Of a stretch of 16,028 bases of DNA, positions 1 through 7,027 are shown in pieces. Under the pieces are notes generated by a model. It saw only the letters and a program-made list of their open reading frames with translations. It was not told the DNA's origin and did no database searches. The translations under genes and the position numbers were made by a program. The stretch's first letter is position 1. Each line of letters starts with the position of its first letter. Origin of the DNA: an uncultured Lachnospiraceae bacterium. Lineage in GTDB: Bacteria; Bacillota; Clostridia; Lachnospirales; Lachnospiraceae. The stretch spans positions 1 through 16,028 of the forward strand of contig CAMWJQ010000033.1 in NCBI GenBank assembly GCA_947174615.1, in the 5' to 3' direction.

Positions 1-1091
1 TGCACATACTCAGAAATCATGTGATGGAAAAGAACTTCGTGGTGACAGATGTGGAGCTTTCTGCTGACAGACGGCTTGTCGGCAACAAGGGGCAGGGGCT
101 GGCGACATATCGGGAATTAATCAGCAATATGGCGATACATGCGTGCCCTGATCGCGGCGCATTGCAGCTTATTCTTGACAAGTGGATTGGCAGGCTCGAG
201 AACGAGGTGGTGCAGTATGAAGGACTTGTACCAGGACATGAGGTTTTCGATGTCAGAGTCAGTCAAAAGATTTATATGGTAACCTCCTCGATGGAGGAGA
301 AGGTAAACGGGTTTGATTTTGGTAAAGTGCTGGCTTCATATTATAAGGGACACCGCACAGGTGATGTGGAGCTGCAAAAAAAGGCGCTGCGATGGCTCTG
401 TGGGGAGTATGGGACCAGAACAGACGCCAAGACAGATTTAGGGGTAAATCTGATCATTACCGATGAGAACTGGTTTGATTTCATCAAACTGTTTGCTGAT
501 TTCGTTGTGAAGGCAGGATATGCAGGATTGTATGTGTATCTGGATGAGCTGACGGCGCTGTATGAGATTCCAAGTCGGGCTGGCAGGGAGTACAATTACA
601 ACAAGCTGTTGTCCATCTACAATGACACGATGCAGGGAAGAGCTTCTTATATAGGCATTATTTTTGGCGTCACAAAGGAAGCGATGGAGGACCCTGCAAG
701 AGGTGTATTCAGCTTTGGACCGTTGAGGTCACGGCTTGCAGAAAATAGTTTTTTGCAGGAGGGCGCCATGCAAATGAGGGATCTGGCGTCTCCTGTGATC
801 AGGTTATCCGTACTGGAACCAGGAGAGATGTATGTGCTGCTTGAGAAGCTTTCGCACATACATGGGACGCTGTACGGGTATACTTCGGGGCTGGAACATG
901 GTGATTACATCTATTTTCTAAAACAGCAGTATAACAAAAATGCTGCGGTGCGGGAAATGATTCAGTGTTTTGTCACGTTCCTAAACTTGATTCAGCAGAA
1001 TCAGGAGGTGCCCAAGGAGAAGATTCTCTATGCCATGAAGGTGCAGCGAAACGCAGGTGTGTATGAAGCAGGATACGACCTGCATGATTAA
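1..1091 (+). CDS. BREX-type ATP-binding protein (DUF2791, BrxC/BrxD-like), 5' truncated by window edge
   Basis: C-terminal part of a P-loop ATPase of the DUF2791 family (BREX system ATP-binding domain, BrxC/BrxD-like). The frame is open to the left edge, so the GTG/ATG pair at 21-26 is internal rather than a start. The segment around residues 5-35 of the visible protein (VELSADRRLVGNKGQGLATY) is the conserved stretch that in this family closely follows the Walker A loop, which therefore lies just outside the window. A probable Walker B is seen as LYVYLDEL (nt 529-552), followed by family-type text ending in GIIFGVTKEAMEDP. Proteins of this family occur in BREX phage-defence loci and in TerB-domain/helicase operons of Firmicutes; which of these applies cannot be told here. 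It stops 20 nt before the HAD gene, so readthrough is possible. Family assignment is confident; a role in defence is inference. Confidence 0.82.
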   Translation, partial: HILRNHVMEKNFVVTDVELSADRRLVGNKGQGLATYRELISNMAIHACPDRGALQLILDKWIGRLENEVVQYEGLVPGHEVFDVRVSQKIYMVTSSMEEKVNGFDFGKVLASYYKGHRTGDVELQKKALRWLCGEYGTRTDAKTDLGVNLIITDENWFDFIKLFADFVVKAGYAGLYVYLDELTALYEIPSRAGREYNYNKLLSIYNDTMQGRASYIGIIFGVTKEAMEDPARGVFSFGPLRSRLAENSFLQEGAMQMRDLASPVIRLSVLEPGEMYVLLEKLSHIHGTLYGYTSGLEHGDYIYFLKQQYNKNAAVREMIQCFVTFLNLIQQNQEVPKEKILYAMKVQRNAGVYEAGYDLHD

Positions 1092-1111
1092 AAAGATAAG
1101 GGTTGGAGGAA

Positions 1112-1765
1112 ATGAGGAGCAATAAGATCAAGGCAGTTATATTTGACATGGATGGAGTACTCATTGATACGGAAAAGCATTACAATGCAGCATGGTGTGA
1201 GGCAGCACGCATGGCTGGTTTTGATTTCAAAAGAGAGCATGCGCTGATGCTTCGCAGCTGTGATGCACAGCTTGCGGCGAAGATGATGAAGGACATCTTT
1301 GGCGCAGGCTTTGACTACTTTGCCATACGGGAAGTCAGACGTCGTCTGGTGGCGGAGCGGTTGGAACAATACGGATTGGAGAAAAAGCCTGGTATTGATG
1401 AAATACTGGCTTTTTTGCATGAGAAAGGCATCAAGGCGGCAGTTGCAACAGCAACGCCGATTGAGCTGACTTTGCAGCATCTTGAGAACATTGGAGTCCG
1501 GGACCAGTTCGACAGGATTGTGAGCGCAAAGCAGGTGGCGCACGGAAAACCTGCGCCGGATGTCTATCTCTATGCCTGTGAACAGATTGGAGAGAAGCCG
1601 CAGGAATGTATTGCTGTGGAGGATTCACCCAACGGCGTCAAATCGGCGTATGCGGCGGGCTGCAAGCCGGTGATGGTGCCGGATCTGACACAGCCTGAAG
1701 AGGAGATTCAGCCTTTGCTGTATGCAGTGGCAGATACCCTTTGGGATATCCGGAGGTTATTTTAG
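1112..1765 (+). CDS. HAD-superfamily hydrolase, beta-phosphoglucomutase/phosphatase type
   Basis: A 217-aa cytosolic HAD hydrolase. Motif I is FDMDGVLIDTE with nucleophile D12 and acid/base D14 (numbered from the ATG at 1112). Motif II is the ATATP stretch near residue 113, motif III the lysine in GKPAPDVY, and motif IV the EDSPNG acidic pair. The region after motif I looks like the helical cap of the subfamily I beta-PGM/GPH group, which hydrolyses or isomerises small phosphorylated metabolites. The substrate cannot be predicted. Start choice is uncertain: a GGAGG lies only 2 nt before the ATG at 1112, and a TTG at 1103 is in frame but has no better ribosome site. The gene begins 20 nt after the ATPase gene and ends 27 nt before the chemotaxis receptor, so the three may be co-transcribed. 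Confidence 0.88.
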   Translation: MRSNKIKAVIFDMDGVLIDTEKHYNAAWCEAARMAGFDFKREHALMLRSCDAQLAAKMMKDIFGAGFDYFAIREVRRRLVAERLEQYGLEKKPGIDEILAFLHEKGIKAAVATATPIELTLQHLENIGVRDQFDRIVSAKQVAHGKPAPDVYLYACEQIGEKPQECIAVEDSPNGVKSAYAAGCKPVMVPDLTQPEEEIQPLLYAVADTLWDIRRLF

Positions 1766-1792
1766 ACAAAGCGTAAGAGGGGGAAGGTACAA

Positions 1793-3541
1793 TTGAAAGG
1801 AAAGCTATCGATGAAAGGAAAGATGGGACCGAGAATTATCGCACTGTTAGTCATGCTTGCAGCGATCTTTGCAGTCACTTCGGTGTTAAGCGTTCGTGCA
1901 CTGCAGAATGCAGGAGCAGCGGTGAAACGCACTGCAGATATCTATGTGGCGCTGCAGGAAAAGAGCAAGAATCTGGTGAGTGTTGTGGATGACGACAAAT
2001 CATCGGCAAACCTGATCACAATGATTCCCGGCAAAGAGGCTGCCGAGTCAATCGCGCAGGATGTTCAGGGGCGCAGGGGACAAATTGCAGCTATCATTGA
2101 TGAGATGCGGATGCTGTGTGAGCAGGAAGGAGACAGCGAGCTTGCGTCTCTGGTGGACGAGTACGGCAGGGAGGCACAGGTTATTGAGGATAAGACCCTC
2201 CAGATTGGTCAGTATTTTCTGGAAGGGGACGAAGCCAAAGCCAGTGAGCTTTCCGGTGAGATACGTCCGCAGTCCCTTGTGCTGGAAGATGTGGAGGGAC
2301 AGTTTGATGCGCTGCTTTCGGAGCGGTCGCAGCAGGCGGTTGCGGATACGATTGCCTCGATGCGCAGCTATACGGGCGTTGTTCTGCTGCTTCTCATCCT
2401 GTTTTTGATCCTGATGGCGGTAGCGAGCCTGTTCAGTATTACGCACATTGCTATTCCGGCGGCAAGTGCGGGAAAACAGCTTGAGGATGTGATTTCAAAG
2501 ATTCGCAATAATGAGGGGGATTTGACAAAACGTATTCATGTAAAGTCCAGAAATGAGGTCGGACAGCTTGTTGACGGCATTAATAATTTCATAGAACAGC
2601 TTCAGGGCATTATGAATATCATCAAGGCGCAGTCGGAGCATATGGATGTACTGACATCCAATATTGGTGCGAATGTTCAGGACTCCAATGAGAGTGCAGG
2701 AAACATTTCGGCGACGATGGAGCAGATGTCGGCAAGCATGGAGGAGATTGCAGCCACGATCGGTCAGATTGCGGAGGGAAGCGACACCGTGCTGCGGGAA
2801 ATACAGAACATGAACAGCCATGTGGACGACGGTGTCGAGCTGGTACAGAAGATCAAACGGCGTGCGGGGAGGATGCATCAGAATACGATCGCCGGGAAAG
2901 ACAAGACAAGCAGCAAGATCATAGAGATACGGGAGACGCTCAGCGAGGCGCTTGAGGAGAGCAGAAATGTTGAAAAGATCAAACAGCTGACAGGAGAGAT
3001 TCTTGACATCACAAGCCAGACGAACCTGCTCTCCTTAAATGCCTCCATTGAAGCGGCTAGAGCCGGAGACGCAGGGAAAGGCTTTGCCGTGGTCGCAGAC
3101 GAGATCAGGGCGCTTGCCGACAGCAGCGCAAACACGGCAAATAACATCCAGAATATCAGTAATCTGGTGATCAGCGCAGTGGAGAAGCTTGCGGGAAATG
3201 CAGAGACCATGCTGCGGTTTGTGGACGAGGAGGTACTGCACGATTACGATGAATTTGTGGTGGTTGTGGAAAAATATGAGCGCGATGCAGACAGTATAAA
3301 TACCTTAATTGGAGATTTTTCTAAAAATACAGGGGAAATCCACGAGACGATCAGTGCAATGACGACTGGATTGAATGACATTTCCGTCGCTGTTGATGAG
3401 AGTGCAAAAGGTGTGACCAACGTTGCGGAGAGTGCGGTGAGTCTGGTGTCGTCTATGTCGCAGATTCAGCAGCAGACGATCAGTAATCAGGAGATCTCGG
3501 AGCAGCTGAACAATGAGGTGGGGCGGTTTAAACAGGTGTAA
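1793..3541 (+). CDS. Methyl-accepting chemotaxis protein
   Basis: A 582-aa transmembrane chemoreceptor. TM1 lies at about residues 12-35, followed by an extracytoplasmic helical ligand-binding region (about 36-190, 4-helix-bundle-like, no Cache signature recognised). TM2 (about 193-218) is rich in Leu/Ile. A HAMP domain (about 220-275) has the IPAA proline and the NEVGQL motif. The cytoplasmic signalling coiled coil carries the hairpin tip around residues 405-440 (SQTNLLSLNASIEAARAG, then GKGFAVVADEIRALA), the contact site for CheA/CheW. The TTG at 1793 is chosen because GGAAGG ends 5 nt upstream; an ATG at 1811 is in frame and is preceded by a second copy of the MKGK-coding bases. The ligand is unknown. 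The gene is consistent with the flagellar gene at the other end of the window. Confidence 0.93.
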   Translation: MKGKLSMKGKMGPRIIALLVMLAAIFAVTSVLSVRALQNAGAAVKRTADIYVALQEKSKNLVSVVDDDKSSANLITMIPGKEAAESIAQDVQGRRGQIAAIIDEMRMLCEQEGDSELASLVDEYGREAQVIEDKTLQIGQYFLEGDEAKASELSGEIRPQSLVLEDVEGQFDALLSERSQQAVADTIASMRSYTGVVLLLLILFLILMAVASLFSITHIAIPAASAGKQLEDVISKIRNNEGDLTKRIHVKSRNEVGQLVDGINNFIEQLQGIMNIIKAQSEHMDVLTSNIGANVQDSNESAGNISATMEQMSASMEEIAATIGQIAEGSDTVLREIQNMNSHVDDGVELVQKIKRRAGRMHQNTIAGKDKTSSKIIEIRETLSEALEESRNVEKIKQLTGEILDITSQTNLLSLNASIEAARAGDAGKGFAVVADEIRALADSSANTANNIQNISNLVISAVEKLAGNAETMLRFVDEEVLHDYDEFVVVVEKYERDADSINTLIGDFSKNTGEIHETISAMTTGLNDISVAVDESAKGVTNVAESAVSLVSSMSQIQQQTISNQEISEQLNNEVGRFKQV

Positions 3542-3557
3542 GATTTGGAGAAAAGGG

Positions 3558-3586
3558 TTGCGCAAACCTAAAAAACTTAGTATACT
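3558..3586 (+). promoter_or_regulatory. Sigma-A promoter for the mgtE leader
   Basis: TTGCGC at 3558-3563 and TATACT at 3581-3586 with a 17-nt spacer, just after the chemoreceptor stop. Expected transcription start is near 3593, giving a leader of about 318 nt before mgtE. A dyad GTATAC-N5-GTATAC (3580-3596) covers the -10 and start site. Confidence 0.6.
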
Positions 3587-3709
3587 ATGTGTATACAGTG
3601 ATGTGAGAACTGTGCGAAAACAGACAAGTCATTGTCATAAGTTCGTTGTGAACAGTTTCTGAACATGACAGAGCAGTATGAGAACACTGGAAAGGAAGTG
3701 TATAGTTAC

Positions 3710-3796
3710 ATGGACAGTTGCGACGGTAACGGGCAGCATTATATGGGCGGATACACTGAAAACAGTGTTCTTTTTGTGCACACGGACCCGAATTGA
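3710..3796 (+). CDS. Putative 28-aa leader peptide in mgtE leader
   Basis: A short ORF from ATG 3710 to TGA 3796 reads MDSCDGNGQHYMGGYTENSV then LFVHTDPN. A Shine-Dalgarno-like GGAAG lies about 11 nt upstream, which is a little far. The reading frame runs straight through both arms of the terminator hairpin and its T-run, so a translating ribosome would prevent the terminator from folding. Enterobacterial mgtA leaders use a short peptide rich in Asp/Pro to sense Mg2+; this one has three Asp and one Pro, the last DP just before its stop. That parallel is inference only, and nothing shows that the ORF is translated. Confidence 0.35.
   Translation: MDSCDGNGQHYMGGYTENSVLFVHTDPN
3753..3775 (+). 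terminator. Intrinsic terminator within mgtE leader
   Basis: ACACTG (3753-3758), an AAAA loop and CAGTGT (3763-3768) form a perfect 6-bp stem followed by TCTTTTT (3769-3775). The stem is modest in G+C, as expected for a conditional attenuator. Its two arms each have an alternative partner upstream (3682-3689 and 3697-3703). Confidence 0.5.
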
Positions 3797-3910
3797 CGGA
3801 TGTCCGGCGCGCGGGCAGGGGAAAACTTTGCTCCAGCTTGATTTGTGTATGAAATAGAGGATTCGCCCGAAGAAAATTGGAAAGAATACAGATAGAAGGG
3901 CGATGTTATT

Positions 3911-5311
3911 TTGGAAAATGAAATTTTGATGGAACCAGACTATATACAGGAGCTGGTGGAACTGATTCGAAGTGGTGAGAGCAGAGAGAAGATCGCGGAG
4001 GAACTCACCAATTACCATGACAATGATATCTCTAATGCGCTTGATGAGCTGAGCGGGGAGGAGCGCAAGGTGCTCTATCACATTCTGGATGCCGAGCGCG
4101 TGTCCGAAATCTTTGCGTATCTTGATGACCCCGGAAAGTATCTGGGCGAGCTTGCGCTTGAGCAGGCGGCAGATATTATTGAGAACATGGATGCTGATGA
4201 TGCGGTGGATGTGCTTGAGGAGGTTGATGAGGAAACCAGAAAGCAGCTGATCGAGCTGATTGACGAGGAGTCGAAGGAGGACATCAAGCTCATCTGTTCC
4301 TATGAAGAGGACGAGATTGGCAGCAAGATGACCACGAACTTTATTGAGATTGGCAGGAGTCTGACGATCAAGCAGGCGATGCGGTCTCTCATTGCGCAGG
4401 CGGAGGACAATGACAATATCTCCACGCTGTTTGTGGAGGATGACGACGGGACTTTTTACGGGGCGGTCGATCTAAAGGATCTGATCGTGGCGAGGACGTA
4501 TATGACGCTGGAATCCCTGATCACACAGTCGTTTCCGTATGTGAGAGATCACGAGACAATATCGGAATGCATCGAGCGCCTGAAGGATTATGCGGAGGAT
4601 TCGATACCAGTATTGAATGACAAAAATGAACTGATTGGCGTCATCACCGCGCAGGATATCGTCGAGGTCGTGGATGATGAACTGGGTGACGACTATGCAA
4701 AGCTTGCCGGCATGACGGAGGAGGCAGAGCTTGAGGAGTCTCTGGGCGAGAGCATTAAGAAGCGGCTGCCGTGGCTGATTGTCCTGCTGGGGCTGAGCAT
4801 GTGCGTGTCCACTGTGACCAGTCTGTTTGAGGGCGTGGTCGCACAGCTTGCCATTATCGTGAGTTTTCAGTCTGTGATACTGGGCATGGCGGGAAATGTG
4901 GGAACCCAGTCGCTGGCTGTCACAATCCGCCTTTTGATGGATGAAAATCTGGAAACAAAACAAAAAATTGGCATGATTTTCCGTGAGATGCGGATTGGCT
5001 TTTCCAATGGACTGATTCTGGGCATTTTATCCTTTATGCTGATCGGCGCCTATCTGTGCCTTGTCAAAGGGAAATCGCCGGAGTATGCGTTTGCGATATC
5101 ACTCTGCGCGGGGATTGCGCTCCTGATGGCGATGACAATCTCCAGCATCGTGGGCACATCGGTGCCGATGTTTTTCAGCAAGATTCATGTGGACCCGGCG
5201 GTGGCTTCAGGTCCACTGATCACGACAGTAAATGATTTGATCGGCGTGGTCACATACTACGGCGTGGCGTGGCTGCTGCTGATTCATTTAATGCAGTTAG
5301 GCTTTTCATGA
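3911..5311 (+). CDS. mgtE: Magnesium transporter MgtE
   Basis: A 466-aa Mg2+ channel/transporter of the inner membrane, close to the usual 450-470 aa. Order of parts: acidic superhelical N domain (about 30-130), tandem CBS domains (about 138-262) that sense cytosolic Mg2+, a plug helix (about 263-285), and a five-helix membrane domain from RLPWLIVLLGL onward. The pore signature GMAGNVGTQSLAVTIR and the late DPAVASGP...TTVND segment are present; the Asp in TTVND corresponds to the essential pore aspartate of Thermus MgtE. The start TTG at 3911 follows AGAAGGG by 10 nt; an ATG at 3929 is in frame but has a poorer site. The gene is preceded by its own promoter and a long leader that probably controls expression. 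Confidence 0.96.
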   Translation: MENEILMEPDYIQELVELIRSGESREKIAEELTNYHDNDISNALDELSGEERKVLYHILDAERVSEIFAYLDDPGKYLGELALEQAADIIENMDADDAVDVLEEVDEETRKQLIELIDEESKEDIKLICSYEEDEIGSKMTTNFIEIGRSLTIKQAMRSLIAQAEDNDNISTLFVEDDDGTFYGAVDLKDLIVARTYMTLESLITQSFPYVRDHETISECIERLKDYAEDSIPVLNDKNELIGVITAQDIVEVVDDELGDDYAKLAGMTEEAELEESLGESIKKRLPWLIVLLGLSMCVSTVTSLFEGVVAQLAIIVSFQSVILGMAGNVGTQSLAVTIRLLMDENLETKQKIGMIFREMRIGFSNGLILGILSFMLIGAYLCLVKGKSPEYAFAISLCAGIALLMAMTISSIVGTSVPMFFSKIHVDPAVASGPLITTVNDLIGVVTYYGVAWLLLIHLMQLGFS

Positions 5312-5314
5312 CAA

Positions 5315-5344
5315 TGTATAAAAATCCAGTATATACAAATACTA
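5315..5344 (+). promoter_or_regulatory. Candidate forespore (sigma-F/sigma-G type) promoter of spoVT
   Basis: TGTATA (5315-5320) and AATACTA (5338-5344) separated by 17 nt resemble the GNATA / CATNNTA elements of forespore sigma factors, with one mismatch in the -10. B. subtilis spoVT is transcribed by sigma-G, which makes the match sensible. No good vegetative promoter was seen in the gap. Confidence 0.35.
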
Positions 5345-5410
5345 GCAGTACAGTTTAATAATTATTATGAACTTGCTGTTAATAAATTACTGGAAATGGA
5401 GGAAATATCG

Positions 5411-5959
5411 GTGAAGGCTACGGGAATAGTGCGTAGGATTGACGATTTGGGACGCGTTGTCATACCAAAGGAAATAAGGAGGACACTCCGCATCCGTGAA
5501 TCAGACCCGCTTGAAATATTTACGGATCATGAGGGTGCAATTATATTAAAAAAATACTCGCCAATCGGCGAGCTTGGAAGTTTTGCAAAACAGTATGCGG
5601 AGAGTCTCTCGCAGGTGTCAGGTCATCTGGCGCTGATAGCGGACAGGGACCAGATCATAGCGGCGGCAGGCAGCAACAGCAAGCAGGTGCTTGGCAAGTC
5701 TGTCAGCAAGGCACTGGAGGAAAAAATGAACTCGCGTGAGACCGTATGTACGTCGCGCAGCGACAAAGATTATGTGTCTGTGACAGAGGATGAAGCGGAG
5801 GAGTACCAGCATGAGGTGATCATTCCCATCATCACGCAGGGCGATGTGATCGGTGCGGTCGTACTGTTGTCGGCAAAAGCAGGCGATGAGATGAACGAGG
5901 TCGAGATGAAGCTGGCGCAGTCGGCAGCAGGATTTCTTGGGAAGCAGATGGAGCAGTAG
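5411..5959 (+). CDS. spoVT: Stage V sporulation protein T, AbrB-family regulator
   Basis: A 182-aa transcription factor acting in the forespore to tune sigma-G-dependent genes. The N-terminal swapped-hairpin AbrB domain (ATGIVRRIDDLGRVVIPKEI, then RRTLRIRESDPLEI) is almost identical to B. subtilis SpoVT as I recall it. A C-terminal GAF-like domain (about 60-178) ends in the characteristic AAGFLGKQMEQ. The GTG at 5411 is chosen over the ATG at 5396: GGAGG at 5398-5402 lies 8 nt before the GTG, overlaps the ATG, and the resulting protein VKATGIVRR matches the family N-terminus. The gene ends at a strong terminator and faces the hemolysin III gene convergently. Confidence 0.96.
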   Translation: MKATGIVRRIDDLGRVVIPKEIRRTLRIRESDPLEIFTDHEGAIILKKYSPIGELGSFAKQYAESLSQVSGHLALIADRDQIIAAAGSNSKQVLGKSVSKALEEKMNSRETVCTSRSDKDYVSVTEDEAEEYQHEVIIPIITQGDVIGAVVLLSAKAGDEMNEVEMKLAQSAAGFLGKQMEQ

Positions 5960-5988
5960 ATGGCTGCTGTAATGATAGGATTGAAGAA

Positions 5989-6023
5989 GGAACTGTAGGT
6001 TTTCTGCCTGCGGTTTCTTTTTT
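5989..6023 (+). terminator. Intrinsic terminator after spoVT
   Basis: GGAACTGTAGG (5989-5999) pairs with CCTGCGGTTTC (6007-6017) as 11 bp including three G-U pairs, 7-nt loop, followed by six T (6018-6023). Confidence 0.8.
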
Positions 6024-6050
6024 ATGCGCAGACCCATGCATAGGAAATAT

Positions 6051-6080
6051 ACCGCAAAAGCGGCGCACGGGTCGTGCGGC
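6051..6080 (-). terminator. Possible stem-loops at the 3' end of the hemolysin III gene
   Basis: Downstream of the stop on the minus strand are a hairpin CGCAC/GTGCG and, next to it, CCGC-TTTT-GCGG. There is no long U-tract, so termination is plausible but not proven. Confidence 0.3.
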
Positions 6081-6096
6081 ATGAATCGCTTATGAG

Positions 6097-6738
6097 TCAG
6101 GCAATATAGCAATACATAAAGATAAAGTGACAGATGCTCCCACCCATCACAAACAGGTGGAAAATCTCATGCGAACCAAAATATTTGTGGAGGGAGTTGA
6201 ACACCGGCAGCTTGAGCGCATAGATGATACCGCCGATCGTGTAGATAATGCCCCCAGTCAGCAGCCAGCCAAATGCCGCGTGGGGCAGTGTGCGCCACAG
6301 CGTGCCAAAGACAAGCAGACACAGCCAGCCCATTGCAATATAGATCATAGAAGAAAACCACTTAGGGCAGGTGATCCACAAAGCTTTTACCAGCATACCA
6401 ACAATGGCGACACCCCACACGAGAGCCAGCAGCGAGCAGCCCATCCTGCCGCCGAGGACAATCAGGCAGACCGGCGTGTAGGATCCTGCGATCAGCACAA
6501 AGATCATCATGTGGTCAATTTTTCGAAAGACCTGTAGAATCCGCCCTGTGACATTGACACTGTGATAGAGTGCGCTTGCACCGTACAATAATATCATGCT
6601 GGCGGCAAAGACTGCGAGCGCCAGGCTCGCAAGACCGCTGTGCGCCTTCATAATCAGCGGGGATGCTGCGACTGCCGCCATCAGGCAGGCGATAAAGTGT
6701 GTGATGGCGCTTCCGGGTTCTCGGATCGTTAACTGCAT
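6097..6738 (-). CDS. Hemolysin III / PAQR-like membrane protein (YqfA type)
   Basis: A 213-aa integral membrane protein with seven hydrophobic segments. The metal-site residues of the PAQR/hemolysin III family are present: SALYH (Ser-x3-His), the Asp in RKIDHMM, and HEIFH (His-x3-His) near the C-terminus. Family members are predicted zinc-dependent membrane hydrolases linked to membrane homeostasis; the haemolysin label is historical. The reading frame extends upstream to 6801, but the start at 6738 is chosen because GGAGGAG lies 6 nt before this ATG and the protein then begins MQLTIREPGSAITH as in relatives. It is transcribed alone, with its own promoter about 150 nt upstream and a hairpin-bearing leader. 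Confidence 0.9.
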   Translation of the reverse strand: MQLTIREPGSAITHFIACLMAAVAASPLIMKAHSGLASLALAVFAASMILLYGASALYHSVNVTGRILQVFRKIDHMMIFVLIAGSYTPVCLIVLGGRMGCSLLALVWGVAIVGMLVKALWITCPKWFSSMIYIAMGWLCLLVFGTLWRTLPHAAFGWLLTGGIIYTIGGIIYALKLPVFNSLHKYFGSHEIFHLFVMGGSICHFIFMYCYIA

Positions 6739-6759
6739 AAGATACTCCTCCTTTACATG

Positions 6760-6806
6760 TACGCTTGAAATCAGCATATACTGCAAATGCAAATTATTCA
6801 AGCGTA
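6760..6806 (-). promoter_or_regulatory. Leader hairpin upstream of the hemolysin III ribosome site
   Basis: A perfect 10-bp inverted repeat, TACGCTTGAA (6760-6769) and TTCAAGCGTA (6797-6806), with an inner GCAT/ATGC pair. On the minus-strand transcript it ends only 6-7 nt before the GGAGGAG ribosome site. No U-tract follows, so it is a 5'-UTR structure rather than a terminator. Confidence 0.5.
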
Positions 6807-6884
6807 TCGTGACAATACAAACAACTATACATAGAACTGAAACAAATGTAATGTAGTATTGAAAACTATATATTGATACAGATT

Positions 6885-6913
6885 ATACTACTACTTATCA
6901 TGCCTGTTGTCAA
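6885..6913 (-). promoter_or_regulatory. Sigma-A promoter of the hemolysin III gene
   Basis: On the minus strand, TTGACA (6913-6908) and TAGTAT (6890-6885) with a 17-nt spacer. An overlapping TATAAT at 20 nt is less well placed. The leader is then about 140 nt. Confidence 0.6.
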
Positions 6914-6928
6914 CAAAAATTATGTAAA

Positions 6929-6951
6929 AGAATGCCAAATAGAATGCCAAA
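6929..6951. repeat. 11-bp tandem direct repeat upstream of the hemolysin III promoter
   Basis: AGAATGCCAAA occurs at 6929-6939 and again at 6941-6951, a 12-bp period. It lies about 16 bp upstream of the -35 box of the minus-strand promoter, a position used by activators. Confidence 0.55.
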
Positions 6952-6964
6952 CATGCGCCTCTTC

Positions 6965-7027
6965 AGTGTGAAGCTTTAGATTTTCTTAGTCTGCGTCCTT
7001 TGCAGGCGTAGAAAATCTCTTCACACT
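6965..7027. repeat. 63-nt imperfect inverted repeat
   Basis: AGTGTGAAG (6965-6973) pairs with CTTCACACT (7019-7027), and AGATTTTC (6978-6985) pairs with GAAAATCT (7011-7018); a CTGC/GCAG pair lies inside. It starts directly after the stop codon of the 88-aa minus-strand gene. No T-run follows on either strand, so it is not a standard terminator. Confidence 0.6.

Larger units (their letters stand above)
3593..3910 (+). promoter_or_regulatory. Long structured 5' leader of mgtE (putative attenuator)
   Basis: This 318-nt stretch between promoter and mgtE holds several inverted repeats. They are GTTC/GAAC at 3641-3653 inside TGTCAT/ATGACA (3633-3670), then four mutually exclusive segments: A 3682-3689, B 3697-3703, C 3751-3758 and D 3763-3770. 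C:D is a terminator. A later stem CGGAC/GTCCG spans 3783-3806, and TCGCCC (3863-3868) can pair with GGGCGA (3898-3903) over the mgtE ribosome site. A 28-codon ORF lies at 3710-3796. The position suggests Mg2+-responsive control, but I do not see the conserved M-box core, so the class is unassigned. Confidence 0.5.

Noticed and set aside
1088..1543. 151-aa minus-strand ORF opposite the HAD gene
   Set aside because: The plus strand shows all HAD motifs; the antisense translation resembles nothing.
3593..3910. Canonical M-box Mg2+ riboswitch before mgtE
   Set aside because: The conserved M-box core sequences (such as the GGTGAGGCTCCT-type start) are not visible; only position argues for it.
6127..6537. 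136-aa plus-strand ORF inside the hemolysin III gene
   Set aside because: Antisense to a conserved membrane protein with intact metal-site motifs; polar low-complexity translation.
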